From Streptomyces sp. CB02009 (GTDB taxonomy: Bacteria; Actinomycetota; Actinomycetes; Streptomycetales; Streptomycetaceae): 64,000 nt of DNA. How positions within the stretch are numbered: position 1 is the first letter of the stretch; each line of letters begins with the position of its first letter. The position numbers and the translations under genes were made by a program. The notes below the pieces were generated by a model. That model made no database searches. It was not told where the DNA came from and saw only the letters and a list, made by a program, of their open reading frames with translations. Below are positions 7,813 to 16,132 of the stretch, one piece after another. Location of the stretch: the NCBI RefSeq assembly GCF_001905825.1, contig NZ_LIVV01000007.1, positions 372,001 through 436,000 on the forward strand. The letters run 5' to 3'.

Positions 7813-9231
7813 TCAGGACTCCTGGGCGACCGGCCCCCGCAGCTTCTGCCGCGCGAAGCCGACGGCGGCGAGCAGCAGCGTCAGGCCGCCCGTCCAGTAC
7901 AGCTGCACCCGCGTGCCCTCCTCGCGGGCCATCAGGACGAAGATCGCCGCCATGCCGGCGAGCGCCACCCAGGTCAGCACCGGGAAGGCCCACATGCGCA
8001 CGACCAGCTTCTCCGGCGCCTCGCGCTCGGTGCGGCGGCGCAGCACCAGCTGGGAGGCGGCGATGAAGAACCAGACGACCAGGATGATCGCGCCGATCGT
8101 GTTGAGCAGCCAGACGAAGATGTCGTCCGGGCGCCAGTAGCTGAGCAGCACGCAGGCGAAGCCGAAGACGGAGGAGACGAGCACCGCCGGGCGGGGGACC
8201 CCGCCGAAGGTGCGGCCCAGCGCCTTCGGGCCCTGGCCGCGCGAGACGAGCGAACCTGCCATGCGGGAGGCGCCGTAGATGTTGGCGTTCATCGCCGACA
8301 GCAGGGCGACGAGCACGACGACGTTCATGATCTGGCCGGCCGCCGGGATGCCCAGGTGGTCGAGGGTCGCGACGTACGGGCCCTTCTCGACGACGGCCTT
8401 GTCGCCCCACGGGACGAGCGTGACGATGACCGCCATCGACCCGATGTAGAAGAGCGCGATCCGCCACATCGCCGTACGGACCGCCTTGGCGACGCCCTGC
8501 ACCGGGTGCTCCGACTCGGCCGCCGCGATGGTGACCGTCTCCAGGCCGCCGTACGCGAAGACGGAGGCGAGCAGGCCCACGATCAGACCCTCGGAGCCGT
8601 GCGGGAAGAAGCCGCCGTCGCCGGTGAGGTTCGTGGTGCCGGGGGAGTCCGTGCCGGGCAGGACGCCGACGATCGCGAGGACGCCGATGCCGAGGAAGAG
8701 GACGATCGCGCCGACCTTGAGCGCGGCGAACCAGAACTCGAACTCGCCGAAGTTCTTCACGGCCGCGAGGTTGGTGACGCAGAAGACCAGCATGAAGAGG
8801 GCGACCCAGGCCCACTCGGGGCTGTCCGGGAACCAGCCGGTCATGATCTTCGCGGCGCCGATGCCCTCCAGGCCGACCGCGACGCAGAGCAGGAACCAGA
8901 AGGCCCAGCCGGCGGTGAAGCCCGCCCAGGGGCCGAGGGCCCGCTCGGCGTGGACGGAGAACGAGCCGGAGGCCGGGTTCGCCGCGGACATCTCGCCGAG
9001 CATGCGCATCACCAGCATCACCAGGATGCCGGAGATCGCGTAGGCGATCACGATCGAGGGCCCGGCGGCGGCGATACCGGCGCCGGAGCCCACGAAGAGC
9101 CCGGCGCCGATGACGCCGCCGAGGGCGATCATCGAGAGATGGCGCTGCTTGAGGCCGTGACCGAGGCCATCGGCGGTCGCCGTCGCGCCGTCCTTGCGGT
9201 CGGCCGGCGCGGGCGCGGTGGTCCGAGACAT
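7813..9231 (-). CDS. Amino acid permease (APC superfamily), paralogue 1
   Basis: A 472-aa membrane transporter with about 12 helices. The start of helix 1 has the APC-family motif GGVIGAGLFVGSG. The rest aligns along its length with the two other permeases in this window. The closest known groups are the proton-coupled amino acid transporter subfamily that includes GABA, proline and asparagine permeases; the substrate is not assigned. The ATG at 9231 was chosen because the long N-terminal extension in the open frame lacks a ribosome site. The upstream region carries a 15-bp palindrome whose CCCACAGTCT half is repeated upstream of paralogue 2. Confidence 0.9.
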   Translation of the reverse strand: MSRTTAPAPADRKDGATATADGLGHGLKQRHLSMIALGGVIGAGLFVGSGAGIAAAGPSIVIAYAISGILVMLVMRMLGEMSAANPASGSFSVHAERALGPWAGFTAGWAFWFLLCVAVGLEGIGAAKIMTGWFPDSPEWAWVALFMLVFCVTNLAAVKNFGEFEFWFAALKVGAIVLFLGIGVLAIVGVLPGTDSPGTTNLTGDGGFFPHGSEGLIVGLLASVFAYGGLETVTIAAAESEHPVQGVAKAVRTAMWRIALFYIGSMAVIVTLVPWGDKAVVEKGPYVATLDHLGIPAAGQIMNVVVLVALLSAMNANIYGASRMAGSLVSRGQGPKALGRTFGGVPRPAVLVSSVFGFACVLLSYWRPDDIFVWLLNTIGAIILVVWFFIAASQLVLRRRTEREAPEKLVVRMWAFPVLTWVALAGMAAIFVLMAREEGTRVQLYWTGGLTLLLAAVGFARQKLRGPVAQES

Positions 9232-9269
9232 GGGCGAGCCCTGTTCACTAGCTGAGACGGGGGAGGGAG

Positions 9270-9284
9270 CCCACAGTCTGTGGG
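9270..9284 (-). promoter_or_regulatory. Palindrome upstream of permease 1, shared with permease 2
   Basis: CCCACA-GTC-TGTGGG, perfect inverted repeat, 39 bp upstream of the start codon. Its first ten bases recur 36 bp upstream of the second permease. It may be an operator or a leader element. Confidence 0.45.
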
Positions 9285-9348
9285 CCACCACCGCTCACAG
9301 GGAACGGATGTCCGCTATACGGGCACGACCTTCACACAAGGTGAAGAT

Positions 9349-10722
9349 CTAACCCCGCTTCGTACGCAGTTCCCGGGCCCAGGCCACCAGCAGTACCGCC
9401 CCGGTCGCCGCCCCCGACCACAGCACCTGCGGCCGGGCCGAGTCGTCGAAGAGCATCAGGACCAGCACCGCGCCCATCGCGGCGAGCGCCACCCAGGTCA
9501 GCCACGGGAAGCCCCACATCCGCAGCGTCAGCGTCTTCGGGGCCTCCCGCTCGATCCGGCGCCGCAGCCGCAGCTGCGAGACCGCGATCAGCGCCCAGAC
9601 GAAGAGCAGGACCGCGCCGACGGCGTTGAGCATGTAGAGGAAGACGGAGTCCGGCCACTTCAGATTCAGCAGCACGGAGACGAAGCCGAAGGCCACCGAG
9701 GCCAGCACCGCCCGCCGCGGCACCCCTCCGCCGGACACCCGCAGCAGCCCCTTGGGGGCCTCGCCGCGCTCGGCCAGCGAGAACACCATCCGCGAGGAGC
9801 CGTACAGGTTCGCGTTGAGCGCCGAGAGCAGCGCCACGAACACCACGATGTTCATGATCTGGCCCGCCGCCGGCACCCCGATCGCGTCCAGGACGGCGAC
9901 GTACGGCGACTCGCCCGGCTCCATCGAGGTCCAGGGCAGCAGCGTCACGATGACCAGCATCGAGCCCACGTAGAAGAGGAGGATCCGCCAGACCGCGCTG
10001 CGCACCGCCCGGGCCACGTTCCGCGCCGGGTCGTCGGACTCGGCCGCCGCGATCGTGACGACCTCGAGACCGCCGAAGGCGAAGACGACGGCGAGGACCC
10101 CGGAGATCACTCCCGACCAGCCGTTGGGCAGGAAACCGCCCTGCCCGGTCAGGTTCGCCAGCCCCACCGGATCCGTGTCCGGCAGCCAGCCGACGATCGC
10201 CAGCGTGCCGAGGATCAGGAAGAGGACGATCGCGCCGACCTTGAGCGCGGCGAACCAGAACTCGAACTCGCCGAAGTTCTTCACCGCCGCGAGGTTGGCC
10301 ACGGTGAACACGACCATGAAGATCAGCACCCAGCCCCACTGCGGGACCCCCGGCACCCAGCCGTTCGCGATCCGCGCCGCGCCCGTGGCCTCCACGGCGA
10401 GGACGACGACGAGCAGGAACCAGTACAGCCAGCCGACCGAGAAGCCGGCCCACCGGCCGAGCGCACGCTCGGCGTGCACCGAGAAGGCCCCCGACGCGGG
10501 CATCGCCGCCGACATCTCGCCCAGCATCCGCATGACCAGCATCGCGAGCGCGCCGGCGATCAGATACGAGACCACGATGCCGGGTCCGGCCACGGCGATG
10601 CCCGCGCCGGAGCCGACGAAGAGCCCGGCGCCGATCACACCGCCGAGGCCCAGCATCGTCAGATGACGCTGCTTCAGACCGTGGGAGAGGGGCTCCGGTT
10701 CGGAGGCGAGGGAGTCGTGCAT
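9349..10722 (-). CDS. Amino acid permease (APC superfamily), paralogue 2
   Basis: A 457-aa, roughly 12-helix amino acid transporter. It starts with HGLKQRHLTMLGLGGVIGAG, nearly identical to the corresponding part of paralogue 1, and keeps the FGEFEFWFAALKVGAIVLFL segment around residues 160-180. It is likely a proton symporter for a neutral or basic amino acid or GABA; the substrate is unknown. It lies 117 bp upstream of paralogue 1 in the same direction, but that gap contains paralogue 1's own upstream palindrome, so the two are probably separately controlled. It is divergent from bioY. Confidence 0.9.
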   Translation of the reverse strand: MHDSLASEPEPLSHGLKQRHLTMLGLGGVIGAGLFVGSGAGIAVAGPGIVVSYLIAGALAMLVMRMLGEMSAAMPASGAFSVHAERALGRWAGFSVGWLYWFLLVVVLAVEATGAARIANGWVPGVPQWGWVLIFMVVFTVANLAAVKNFGEFEFWFAALKVGAIVLFLILGTLAIVGWLPDTDPVGLANLTGQGGFLPNGWSGVISGVLAVVFAFGGLEVVTIAAAESDDPARNVARAVRSAVWRILLFYVGSMLVIVTLLPWTSMEPGESPYVAVLDAIGVPAAGQIMNIVVFVALLSALNANLYGSSRMVFSLAERGEAPKGLLRVSGGGVPRRAVLASVAFGFVSVLLNLKWPDSVFLYMLNAVGAVLLFVWALIAVSQLRLRRRIEREAPKTLTLRMWGFPWLTWVALAAMGAVLVLMLFDDSARPQVLWSGAATGAVLLVAWARELRTKRG

Positions 10723-10751
10723 GTGGGGGCTCGTGCTCTCTGACGGTTTAT

Positions 10752-10771
10752 GGAGACCCCACAGTCTCTCC
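10752..10771 (-). promoter_or_regulatory. Inverted repeat upstream of permease 2 with shared 10-mer
   Basis: GGAGA and TCTCC arms flank ten bases; CCCACAGTCT (10758-10767) is identical to the start of the palindrome upstream of permease 1 and lies at almost the same distance from the start codon. Confidence 0.4.
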
Positions 10772-10976
10772 AGTGAACGACCCCTGGCGCAAAAGGGACC
10801 TCCATGCAGGACTTCCCAGTGACAAGCGTCACGTGGCGAGACGTGTGATCGACGCGGTTTGTTCGATCTCCACGAAGCACGCGACCGTCGCTTTGTCGGC
10901 GGCTGACGGTGATCGAGCGTTCACTCCTGGCATACCGTCAAGGCGTCCCGCCCACCCTCACCCCCGCGGAGTACCG

Positions 10977-11588
10977 ATGAGCACCGCCACCGCCCCCGTC
11001 CGTCCCCTCCGTGCGGGGACCGTCCTCGCCGACCTGCTGCCCGCGAGCGGGAGCGTGGCCGCGAGCCGCGCCCGCGACATCGCGCTGGTCGTCGGCGGCG
11101 CCGCCCTCACCGGCCTCGCCGCCCAGCTCTCCGTCCCGGTCCCCGGCTCGCCGGTCCCGGTCTCCGGCCAGACCTTCGCCGCCCTGCTCGTCGGCACGGC
11201 CCTCGGTGCCCGCCGCGGCTTCCTCGCCCTGGCCCTGTACGCGGTCGCCGGCATGGCGGGCGTGCCGTGGTTCGCGCAGGCCACCTCGGGCTACGCCATG
11301 CCGTCCTTCGGCTACGTCCTCGGCATGCTGCTCGCCTCGACCGTCGTCGGCGCCCTCGCCCGCCGGGGCGCGGACCGCTCGGTGCTCCGCACGGCCGGCG
11401 CGATGGTGCTGGGCTCCGCGGTCGTCTACGCGGTCGGCGTGCCCTACCTGGCGCTCGCCACCGGCATGACCCTCGGCCAGGCCGTCGCGGCGGGCCTCAC
11501 CCCGTTCCTCATCGGCGACGCCCTCAAGGCTGCCCTCGCCATGGGCGTCCTGCCGACCGCGTGGAAGCTGCTCGACCGCAAGGGCTGA
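10977..11588 (+). CDS. bioY: Biotin transporter substrate-binding protein BioY
   Basis: A 203-aa membrane protein of the BioY family, the S component that binds biotin in energy-coupling-factor transporters. About six hydrophobic helices are visible. The family stretch PVPGSPVPVSGQTFAALLVGTALGARRG lies at residues 48-75. No bioM/bioN energising genes are adjacent, so it may work alone or with a shared ECF module. GGAG lies 6 nt before the ATG at 10977; the longer open frame back to 10773 was rejected for lack of a ribosome site. It is followed by a strong bidirectional terminator. Confidence 0.92.
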   Translation: MSTATAPVRPLRAGTVLADLLPASGSVAASRARDIALVVGGAALTGLAAQLSVPVPGSPVPVSGQTFAALLVGTALGARRGFLALALYAVAGMAGVPWFAQATSGYAMPSFGYVLGMLLASTVVGALARRGADRSVLRTAGAMVLGSAVVYAVGVPYLALATGMTLGQAVAAGLTPFLIGDALKAALAMGVLPTAWKLLDRKG

Positions 11589-11627
11589 GCCGCCACCCCG
11601 TCCGTACGGGACCCCGGCGCACAGGAA

Positions 11628-11663
11628 GAGGGCCCGTCGTTCCCCGAGGAACGACGGGCCCTC
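11628..11663. terminator. Bidirectional terminator between bioY and permease 3
   Basis: Perfect 16-nt arms (11628-11643 and 11648-11663) enclose a CCGA tetraloop. It lies between the stops of convergent genes. Confidence 0.92.
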
Positions 11664-11682
11664 TCGCGTGGGTGCCCCGGCG

Positions 11683-13143
11683 CTAGACGCGCTCGGAGAG
11701 CTCCGGGGCGGCCTCCGCCGAGGCCTTCGTGAACCGCTCCTTGACCAGGGCGATCACGATCACGAGCGCGGCCACGAGGAGCGAGAGGACGACCTGCTCA
11801 CGCGCGCTGCCGCCGTCGTAGATCATGTAGCCGAGGACGAAGACGATCATGCCGATCGTCGCCCAGGTCAGGTACGGGAAGAGCCACATCCTCACGACGA
11901 GCTTCTCCGGCGTCTCGCGCAGGATGATGCCGCGCATCCGCAGCTGGGTCACGCAGATGACCAGCCAGACGAAGAGCGCCACCGCACCGGAGGAGTTCAG
12001 CAGGAACGCGAAGACGGTGTCCGGCCACTTGTAGTTGAAGAAGACCGCGACGAAGCCGAAGACGACCGAGCCGAGGATCGCCGCCACCGGCACGCCCCGC
12101 TTGTTGACCTTGGCGAAGGCCTTGGGCGCGTCACCGCGCCGGCCGAGCGAGAAGGCCATGCGGGAGGCGGTGTAGAGGCCCGAGTTCAGGCAGGAGAGCA
12201 CGGCGGTGAGGACGATCACGTTCATGATCTGACCGGCGTGCGCGATGCCGATGGAGTCGAGGGCGGCGACGTACGAGCCCTTCTCCGTGATCGACTTGTC
12301 GTTCCACGGCAGCAGGGTCAGGACGACGAAGATCGAGCCCAGGTAGAAGACGCCGATGCGCCAGATGACGCTGTTGGTGGCCTTGGTGACGGCGCGCTGC
12401 GGGTCCTCGGACTCGCCGGCGGCCAGGGTGACGATCTCGCTGCCCATGAAGGAGAAGACGACCATCAGCACACCGGTGAGGATCGCCCCCGCGCCCATCG
12501 GGAAGAAGCCCCCGCTGTCGGTGAGGTGCGCGAATCCGGCGCCCGGGTTGTCCGAGCCGGGCAGCACGCCGAAGACGGCGAGCATGCCGATGACGACGAA
12601 CGCGCCGATCGCGACGACCTTGATGCCCGCGAACCAGAACTCGAACTCGCCGTACGAGGCGACGGAGCCGAGGTTGGTGGCGGTGAGCACCACCATCACG
12701 ATGAGCGCCCAGCCCCACTGCGGCACGGCGGGGATCCAGCTCTCCAGGATCTTGGCGCCCGCGGTCGCCTCGACGGCGAGCACGACGACCCAGAAGAACC
12801 AGTAGAGCCAGCCGATGCTGAAGCCGGCCCAGCGGCCGAGCGCGCGGTCGGCGTAGGCGGAGAAGGAGCCGGAGGACGGCCGGGCGGCGGCCATCTCGCC
12901 GAGCATCCGCATCACGAAGACGACCATGGCGCCGACGAGAGCGTACGAGAGCAGGATCGCGGGACCGGCGGCGGCGATGCCGGAGCCGGAGCCGACGAAG
13001 AGACCGGCACCGATGACGCCGCCGATGGCGATCATCGACAGGTGGCGGTTCTTGAGACCGGCCTTGAGACCGTCGGAGGAGTCCGGTGTCCCGGGGGTAC
13101 CGGTCTCCTCGCCGTCCTTCGTCAGGGTCGGTTGCGTGTTCAT
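11683..13143 (-). CDS. Amino acid permease (APC superfamily), paralogue 3
   Basis: A 486-aa, about 12-helix transporter of the same family as the two permeases at 7.8-10.7 kb. Shared segments include GLKNRHLSMIAIGGVIGAG, YGEFEFWFAGIKVVAIG and AGQIMNVIVLTAVLS. It is more diverged from the other two than they are from each other, for example YKWPDTVFAFLLNSSGA in the tenth-helix region, and lacks their upstream 10-mer. The start is ATG 13143 with AAGGA 8 nt upstream. The substrate is unknown. It is divergent from rpiB across 196 bp. Confidence 0.9.
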   Translation of the reverse strand: MNTQPTLTKDGEETGTPGTPDSSDGLKAGLKNRHLSMIAIGGVIGAGLFVGSGSGIAAAGPAILLSYALVGAMVVFVMRMLGEMAAARPSSGSFSAYADRALGRWAGFSIGWLYWFFWVVVLAVEATAGAKILESWIPAVPQWGWALIVMVVLTATNLGSVASYGEFEFWFAGIKVVAIGAFVVIGMLAVFGVLPGSDNPGAGFAHLTDSGGFFPMGAGAILTGVLMVVFSFMGSEIVTLAAGESEDPQRAVTKATNSVIWRIGVFYLGSIFVVLTLLPWNDKSITEKGSYVAALDSIGIAHAGQIMNVIVLTAVLSCLNSGLYTASRMAFSLGRRGDAPKAFAKVNKRGVPVAAILGSVVFGFVAVFFNYKWPDTVFAFLLNSSGAVALFVWLVICVTQLRMRGIILRETPEKLVVRMWLFPYLTWATIGMIVFVLGYMIYDGGSAREQVVLSLLVAALVIVIALVKERFTKASAEAAPELSERV

Positions 13144-13339
13144 GGACGCTTCCTTGCGTGTGGGGGTCGCTCGGATCGCGAGCCCGTGCATTGAACACCG
13201 GGAACGGGTCTGATCGGAAGACCTCATTCCGGATCGTTGTGTGGACCACTTCGCGAGAGTCGAAGGTCCGTACCAGGGCGGATGAAGGTCCCGACCCCGC
13301 TGCCTGCTACCCGGCCCCGGACATGCCACACTCGGTTTC

Positions 13340-13834
13340 ATGCGCGTCTACATCGGTTCCGACCACGCCGGCTTTGAACTCAAGAACCACCTCGTCGAGT
13401 GGCTCACGGCACACGGCCACGAGCCCGTCGACTGCGGTCCCCACATCTACGACGCCCTCGACGACTACCCGCCGTTCTGCCTGCGCGCCGCCGAGAAGAC
13501 GGCCGCGGACCCGGACAGCCTGGGCATCGTCATCGGCGGCTCGGGCAACGGTGAGCAGATCGCCGCGAACAAGGTGAAGGGGGTGCGCGCCGCCCTCGCC
13601 TGGAGCGAGCAGACCGCCGCCCTCGGCCGCGAGCACAACAACGCCAACGTGATCTCCGTCGGCGGCCGGATGCACACGCAGGAAGAGGCGACCAAGTTCG
13701 TCGAGATCTTCCTCAGCACCCCGTACTCCGGTGACGAGCGTCACACCCGCCGGATCGACATGCTCACCGCCTACGAGAACACCGGCGAGCTCCCCCCGAT
13801 CCCGGCCCACCACCCGCAGGAGCCGACCGCCTGA
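13340..13834 (+). CDS. rpiB: Ribose-5-phosphate isomerase B
   Basis: A 164-aa RpiB/LacAB-family isomerase that interconverts ribose 5-phosphate and ribulose 5-phosphate in the pentose phosphate pathway. It begins MRVYIGSDHAGFELK, and the phosphate and active-site loop reads GGSGNGEQ (67-73). As in mycobacterial RpiB, a glutamate (E72) occupies the position of the catalytic base that is cysteine in the E. coli enzyme. The conserved NNAN.ISVGGR stretch follows. The stop codon shares its last base with the ATG of the DNA glycosylase gene, so translation is coupled. No ribosome site precedes the start, and CACACT lies 7 bp upstream, so a leaderless transcript is possible. Confidence 0.95.
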   Translation: MRVYIGSDHAGFELKNHLVEWLTAHGHEPVDCGPHIYDALDDYPPFCLRAAEKTAADPDSLGIVIGGSGNGEQIAANKVKGVRAALAWSEQTAALGREHNNANVISVGGRMHTQEEATKFVEIFLSTPYSGDERHTRRIDMLTAYENTGELPPIPAHHPQEPTA

Positions 13835-14643
13835 TGCCCGAGGGGCACACGATCCACCGACTGGCCGCCGACCACCGGGAACGGTTCGGCGGCCGGTCCG
13901 TGCGGGTGACCAGCCCGCAGGGCAAGTTCACGGACTCCGCCGCGCTGCTCGACGGCACCGTGCTCGACACCACCGAGGCCCACGGCAAGCACCTCTTCCT
14001 CGGCTTCACCGGCATGGGCTGGGTCCACATCCACCTGGGCCTCTTCGGCAAGGTGGCCTTCGGGGACGCCCCGGCCCCGCCGCCCACCGACACGGTCCGG
14101 CTGCGCCTCGCGAACCCCGAGTCGTACGTCGACCTCCGCGGCCCCACCACCTGCGCGCTGATCACCGACGCCGAGAAGCGGGCGATACACGACCGCCTCG
14201 GCCCCGACCCGCTCCGCGACGGCGACGACCCCGACCGGGCCTGGCGCCGCGTCGCGAAGTCCCGCACCACGATCGCCGCGCTGCTCATGGACCAGAAGGT
14301 CATCGCCGGCGTCGGCAACGTCTACCGCGCCGAGGTCCTCTTCCGGCACGGCATCGACCCCTACCGCGCGGGCAAGGACCTGACGCGCCGGGAATGGGAC
14401 GCCCTCTGGACCGACCTGGTCGCGCTCATGCGCGAGGGCGTCCGCCTGAACCGCATCGACACGGTCCGCCCCGAGCACACCCCCGAGGCGATGGGCCGCC
14501 CGCCGCGCGTGGACGACCACGGCGGCGAGGTCTACGTCTACCGCCGCGCCCACCTGCCCTGCCACCTCTGCGCCACGGAGATCCGCACGGCGGACCTCGC
14601 GGCCCGCAACCTCTTCTGGTGCCCGGGCTGCCAGCAGCACTGA
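13834..14643 (+). CDS. Fpg/Nei-family DNA glycosylase (endonuclease VIII-like)
   Basis: A 269-aa bifunctional DNA glycosylase/AP lyase of the formamidopyrimidine glycosylase/endonuclease VIII family, which removes oxidised bases. After removal of the initiator Met the enzyme begins with the catalytic proline and glutamate (P2-E3 in MPEGHTIHRLA). A conserved lysine is in HGKHLF. The helix-two-turn-helix segment contains MDQKVIAGVGNVYRAE. The C-terminal CHLC...CPGC pairs form the zinc finger. MPEGHTIHRLA points to a Nei-type rather than classic Fpg enzyme. It overlaps rpiB by one base (TGATG), so it is in that operon. Confidence 0.93.
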   Translation: MPEGHTIHRLAADHRERFGGRSVRVTSPQGKFTDSAALLDGTVLDTTEAHGKHLFLGFTGMGWVHIHLGLFGKVAFGDAPAPPPTDTVRLRLANPESYVDLRGPTTCALITDAEKRAIHDRLGPDPLRDGDDPDRAWRRVAKSRTTIAALLMDQKVIAGVGNVYRAEVLFRHGIDPYRAGKDLTRREWDALWTDLVALMREGVRLNRIDTVRPEHTPEAMGRPPRVDDHGGEVYVYRRAHLPCHLCATEIRTADLAARNLFWCPGCQQH

Positions 14644-14753
14644 ACGCTGCCGCCGGACTTCCGTCCGCCCCGCGGGCGAGGACGGGAGACCGCGGACAGG
14701 GCCCGGCGGGCGCGCCCCGCCGGAACCCCCGCGGGACAGCCCCGCCGGAAGCC

Positions 14754-14811
14754 GTACGGGGCGGCCGCGGCTAGAACCCGTGCGGGGCGGCCATGGCTAG
14801 AACCCGTGCGG
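14754..14811. repeat. 26-bp tandem repeat spanning the stop of the Eis-like gene
   Basis: Units 14754-14779 and 14780-14805 are 23/26 identical, followed by a short third start. Each contains GGCTAGAACCC; the second copy holds the real stop codon (14797-14799) of the minus-strand acetyltransferase gene. Confidence 0.85.
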
Positions 14812-16026
14812 CAGCCACGGCGCGACCGGCGACCCGAAGGCGACGGACGCCTCCACCAGCGCCCCCTCCCGCAGCTCCCGCACCCGACCGGCACCCGCCA
14901 GCGACGCCAGCGAGATCCCGCCCAGATAGGCCGCGCCCAACTCCTTGACGGACAGCGTCAGATCAGCCGGATCCGAGGTACGGACACAGGTCGCGCCCTT
15001 CTGGTCCCCGACCAGCCGCCACCGCCCCTCGTTCCACGGACAGAACGCGTCCTCCACCTCGAACACCACGTCCACCGGCGCCTGGTACGTCCGCGCCTCC
15101 AGCGCCGCCCCGACCTCCACCAGCCGCAGATGCAGCGCGTCCCGCAGATGCGGCGCGCAGCGCCGGATGTCGCTCACCAGGTGCTGCCAGCCGTCGTCCA
15201 CCGGCCGGCTGAGGATCCGTACCTCCGAGGTCAGGTCCACCGAGCAGAGGAACCGCCACAGCGACGCCTCCGCCGCCGGGTCGAGACCGAACAGCCGGTG
15301 CACGATCACCGCCCCCGCCGACCCCGTGAACGACCAGTCGGGCTTGATCGCGTAATGGGCGTACCCCACGACCTCCCCGTCCCGCTCGGCGAGCACGCAG
15401 AGCCGCGGCGACGCACCCTCCCGGTCGCCCGCCGGGTCGAGCAGCGCGAGGCGCTCCCAGCCGGGCATCGAGGCGAGCATCCCCGGCCTGCTGGGCACGA
15501 GACGCGCGTACACGGCCTCGCACGCCGCCGCGGACTCGGTGGGATCGGCCAGCCGCAGCCGCACCTCGTCCGTGCCCTCCGGCACCGTGAGCCGCACCCG
15601 CGTCGTGTCGATCGTCGCCCGCGCCGTGTACGCGGTGACGCCGTACCCGAACCGCCCGTAGATCTCCGGCTCCGAGGCCGTGAGCACCGCGATCGACTCG
15701 CCCGCCGCCCGCAGGTCGTCCAGCTGCCGCCGCATCATCGACGTCAGGATCCCGCGCCGCCGGTGCGTGCCGGCCACGCTCACCATCGTCACCCCGCCGA
15801 CCGGGACCGACGCCCCTCCCGGCACCGTCAGCCGGAACGAGAACGCCCCCGCCGTACCGACACACAGGTCACCGTCCCAAACCCCCAGAGAACGGTCGAA
15901 CTCGGTCAGGTCGCGCCACAGCTGTCGCTCCTCCGGCGACTCGGGCACACCCCCGAAGGCGAGTTCGAGGACCCCGTACCAGCGGTCCCACTCGGTCGGG
16001 TCGAGAACCCGCAGTTCAGTAGTCAT
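14797..16026 (-). CDS. Eis-like GNAT N-acetyltransferase
   Basis: A 409-aa protein with the three-part layout of Eis-family acetyltransferases: an N-terminal GNAT domain (about 1-150), a second GNAT-like domain and a C-terminal SCP2-like domain. The acetyl-CoA loop is visible as THRRRGILTSMM. It ends in HGF; in mycobacterial Eis the free C-terminal carboxylate of a terminal Phe takes part in catalysis, and that residue is kept here. Eis enzymes acetylate amines, including aminoglycosides, but the substrate here is unknown. It converges on the DNA glycosylase and is divergent from the SpoIIE-type phosphatase. Confidence 0.9.
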   Translation of the reverse strand: MTTELRVLDPTEWDRWYGVLELAFGGVPESPEERQLWRDLTEFDRSLGVWDGDLCVGTAGAFSFRLTVPGGASVPVGGVTMVSVAGTHRRRGILTSMMRRQLDDLRAAGESIAVLTASEPEIYGRFGYGVTAYTARATIDTTRVRLTVPEGTDEVRLRLADPTESAAACEAVYARLVPSRPGMLASMPGWERLALLDPAGDREGASPRLCVLAERDGEVVGYAHYAIKPDWSFTGSAGAVIVHRLFGLDPAAEASLWRFLCSVDLTSEVRILSRPVDDGWQHLVSDIRRCAPHLRDALHLRLVEVGAALEARTYQAPVDVVFEVEDAFCPWNEGRWRLVGDQKGATCVRTSDPADLTLSVKELGAAYLGGISLASLAGAGRVRELREGALVEASVAFGSPVAPWLPHGF

Positions 16027-16132
16027 ATGCCATCGATATCAGCGGCACCCGCCCGGGGCGACCCGATTTCGCGCACATTGTCACAGGGGTACCCCTGCGC
16101 GATGTCGGACGGGATGGATAGGGTCCAGGCCA

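Noticed and set aside
10870..10976. Possible BioQ or BirA operator before bioY
   Set aside because: Only a partial TGATC-GAGC-GTTCA resemblance was seen; it does not match the known BioQ motif well enough.
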